From an uncultured Oscillospiraceae bacterium (lineage in GTDB: Bacteria; Bacillota; Clostridia; Oscillospirales; Oscillospiraceae), in assembly GCA_934572325.1 (NCBI GenBank), contig CAKTKT010000072.1, forward strand, positions 1 through 6,651: a stretch of DNA of 6,651 nt, given 5' to 3'. Positions within the stretch are counted from its first letter, which is position 1. Each line of letters opens with the position of its first letter. Made by a program: the position numbers and the translations under genes. The notes under the pieces were generated by a model. It was not told where the DNA came from. It ran no database searches and saw only the letters and a program-made list of their open reading frames with translations. This document shows, in pieces, positions 6,545 to 6,651 of this stretch.

Positions 6545-6651
6545 GCACGGAGCGCGGGATATGATGCGGCAAAGCTGTAGGACTACAATACATATTGGAC
6601 AAGTGAATAAAAAGATATGAAGGATATGGTCTCATGAGTTATAGTTGAGTT
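6545..6651. other. AT-rich upstream intergenic region, no gene seen
   Basis: This stretch runs to the window edge. It is richer in A and T than the genes and has stop codons in the frames I checked on both strands. A small inverted repeat, TGTAG-GA-CTACA, lies at 6576-6587, about 32 bases upstream of the -35 box. Its arms are only 5 bases, so a protein-binding role is speculative. The plus-strand ATGs after the purine-rich GAAGGA near 6619-6624 run into stops within a few codons. Confidence 0.5.

Noticed and set aside
6625..6651. Plus-strand gene start at the right edge after GAAGGA
   Set aside because: Both nearby ATGs meet a stop within four codons.

Overview
The window reads as a chromosomal segment of a high-GC member of the Clostridia. 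An Oscillospirales-like gut lineage is my inference. The pointers are GC-rich codons, strong AGGAGG-type ribosome binding sites, a consensus-like sigma-A promoter and a YitT-family membrane protein. All genes lie on the minus strand, so transcription runs right to left.

At the right end (6478-6651) is an AT-rich non-coding stretch with a good promoter (TTGAAA, 16-bp spacer, TATAAT). It drives a tight run of four complete genes separated by only 22, 21 and 16 bases. In order they are: a GyrB/ParE-type ATPase subunit of a type IIA topoisomerase (4483-6477), its GyrA/ParC-type cleavage subunit (2226-4460), a YitT/DUF2179 membrane protein (1317-2204), and a lipoprotein with a transglutaminase-like domain (122-1300). 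About 106 bases further on, a strong ribosome binding site and an ATG at position 15 mark what is probably the start of another minus-strand gene, cut off after five codons.

The two topoisomerase subunits should form one heterotetrameric enzyme that passes one DNA duplex through another using ATP. Core catalytic residues are present in both (Glu44, Lys355 and the TOPRIM acidic residues in B; Tyr138 and Ile190 in A). Both nevertheless depart from gyrase and topoisomerase IV consensus at usually invariant positions, and the A subunit lacks a recognisable GyrA box. I read the pair as a divergent, relaxing or decatenating topoisomerase, probably additional to a standard gyrase encoded elsewhere. 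The downstream YitT protein and lipoprotein have no obvious mechanistic link to topology and may share only transcription.

The points most worth a second look are the divergent topoisomerase pair, an alanine at the main quinolone-contact position, and a serine in place of the catalytic cysteine of the transglutaminase-like domain. I see no RNA genes, CRISPR arrays, insertion sequences or phage genes.
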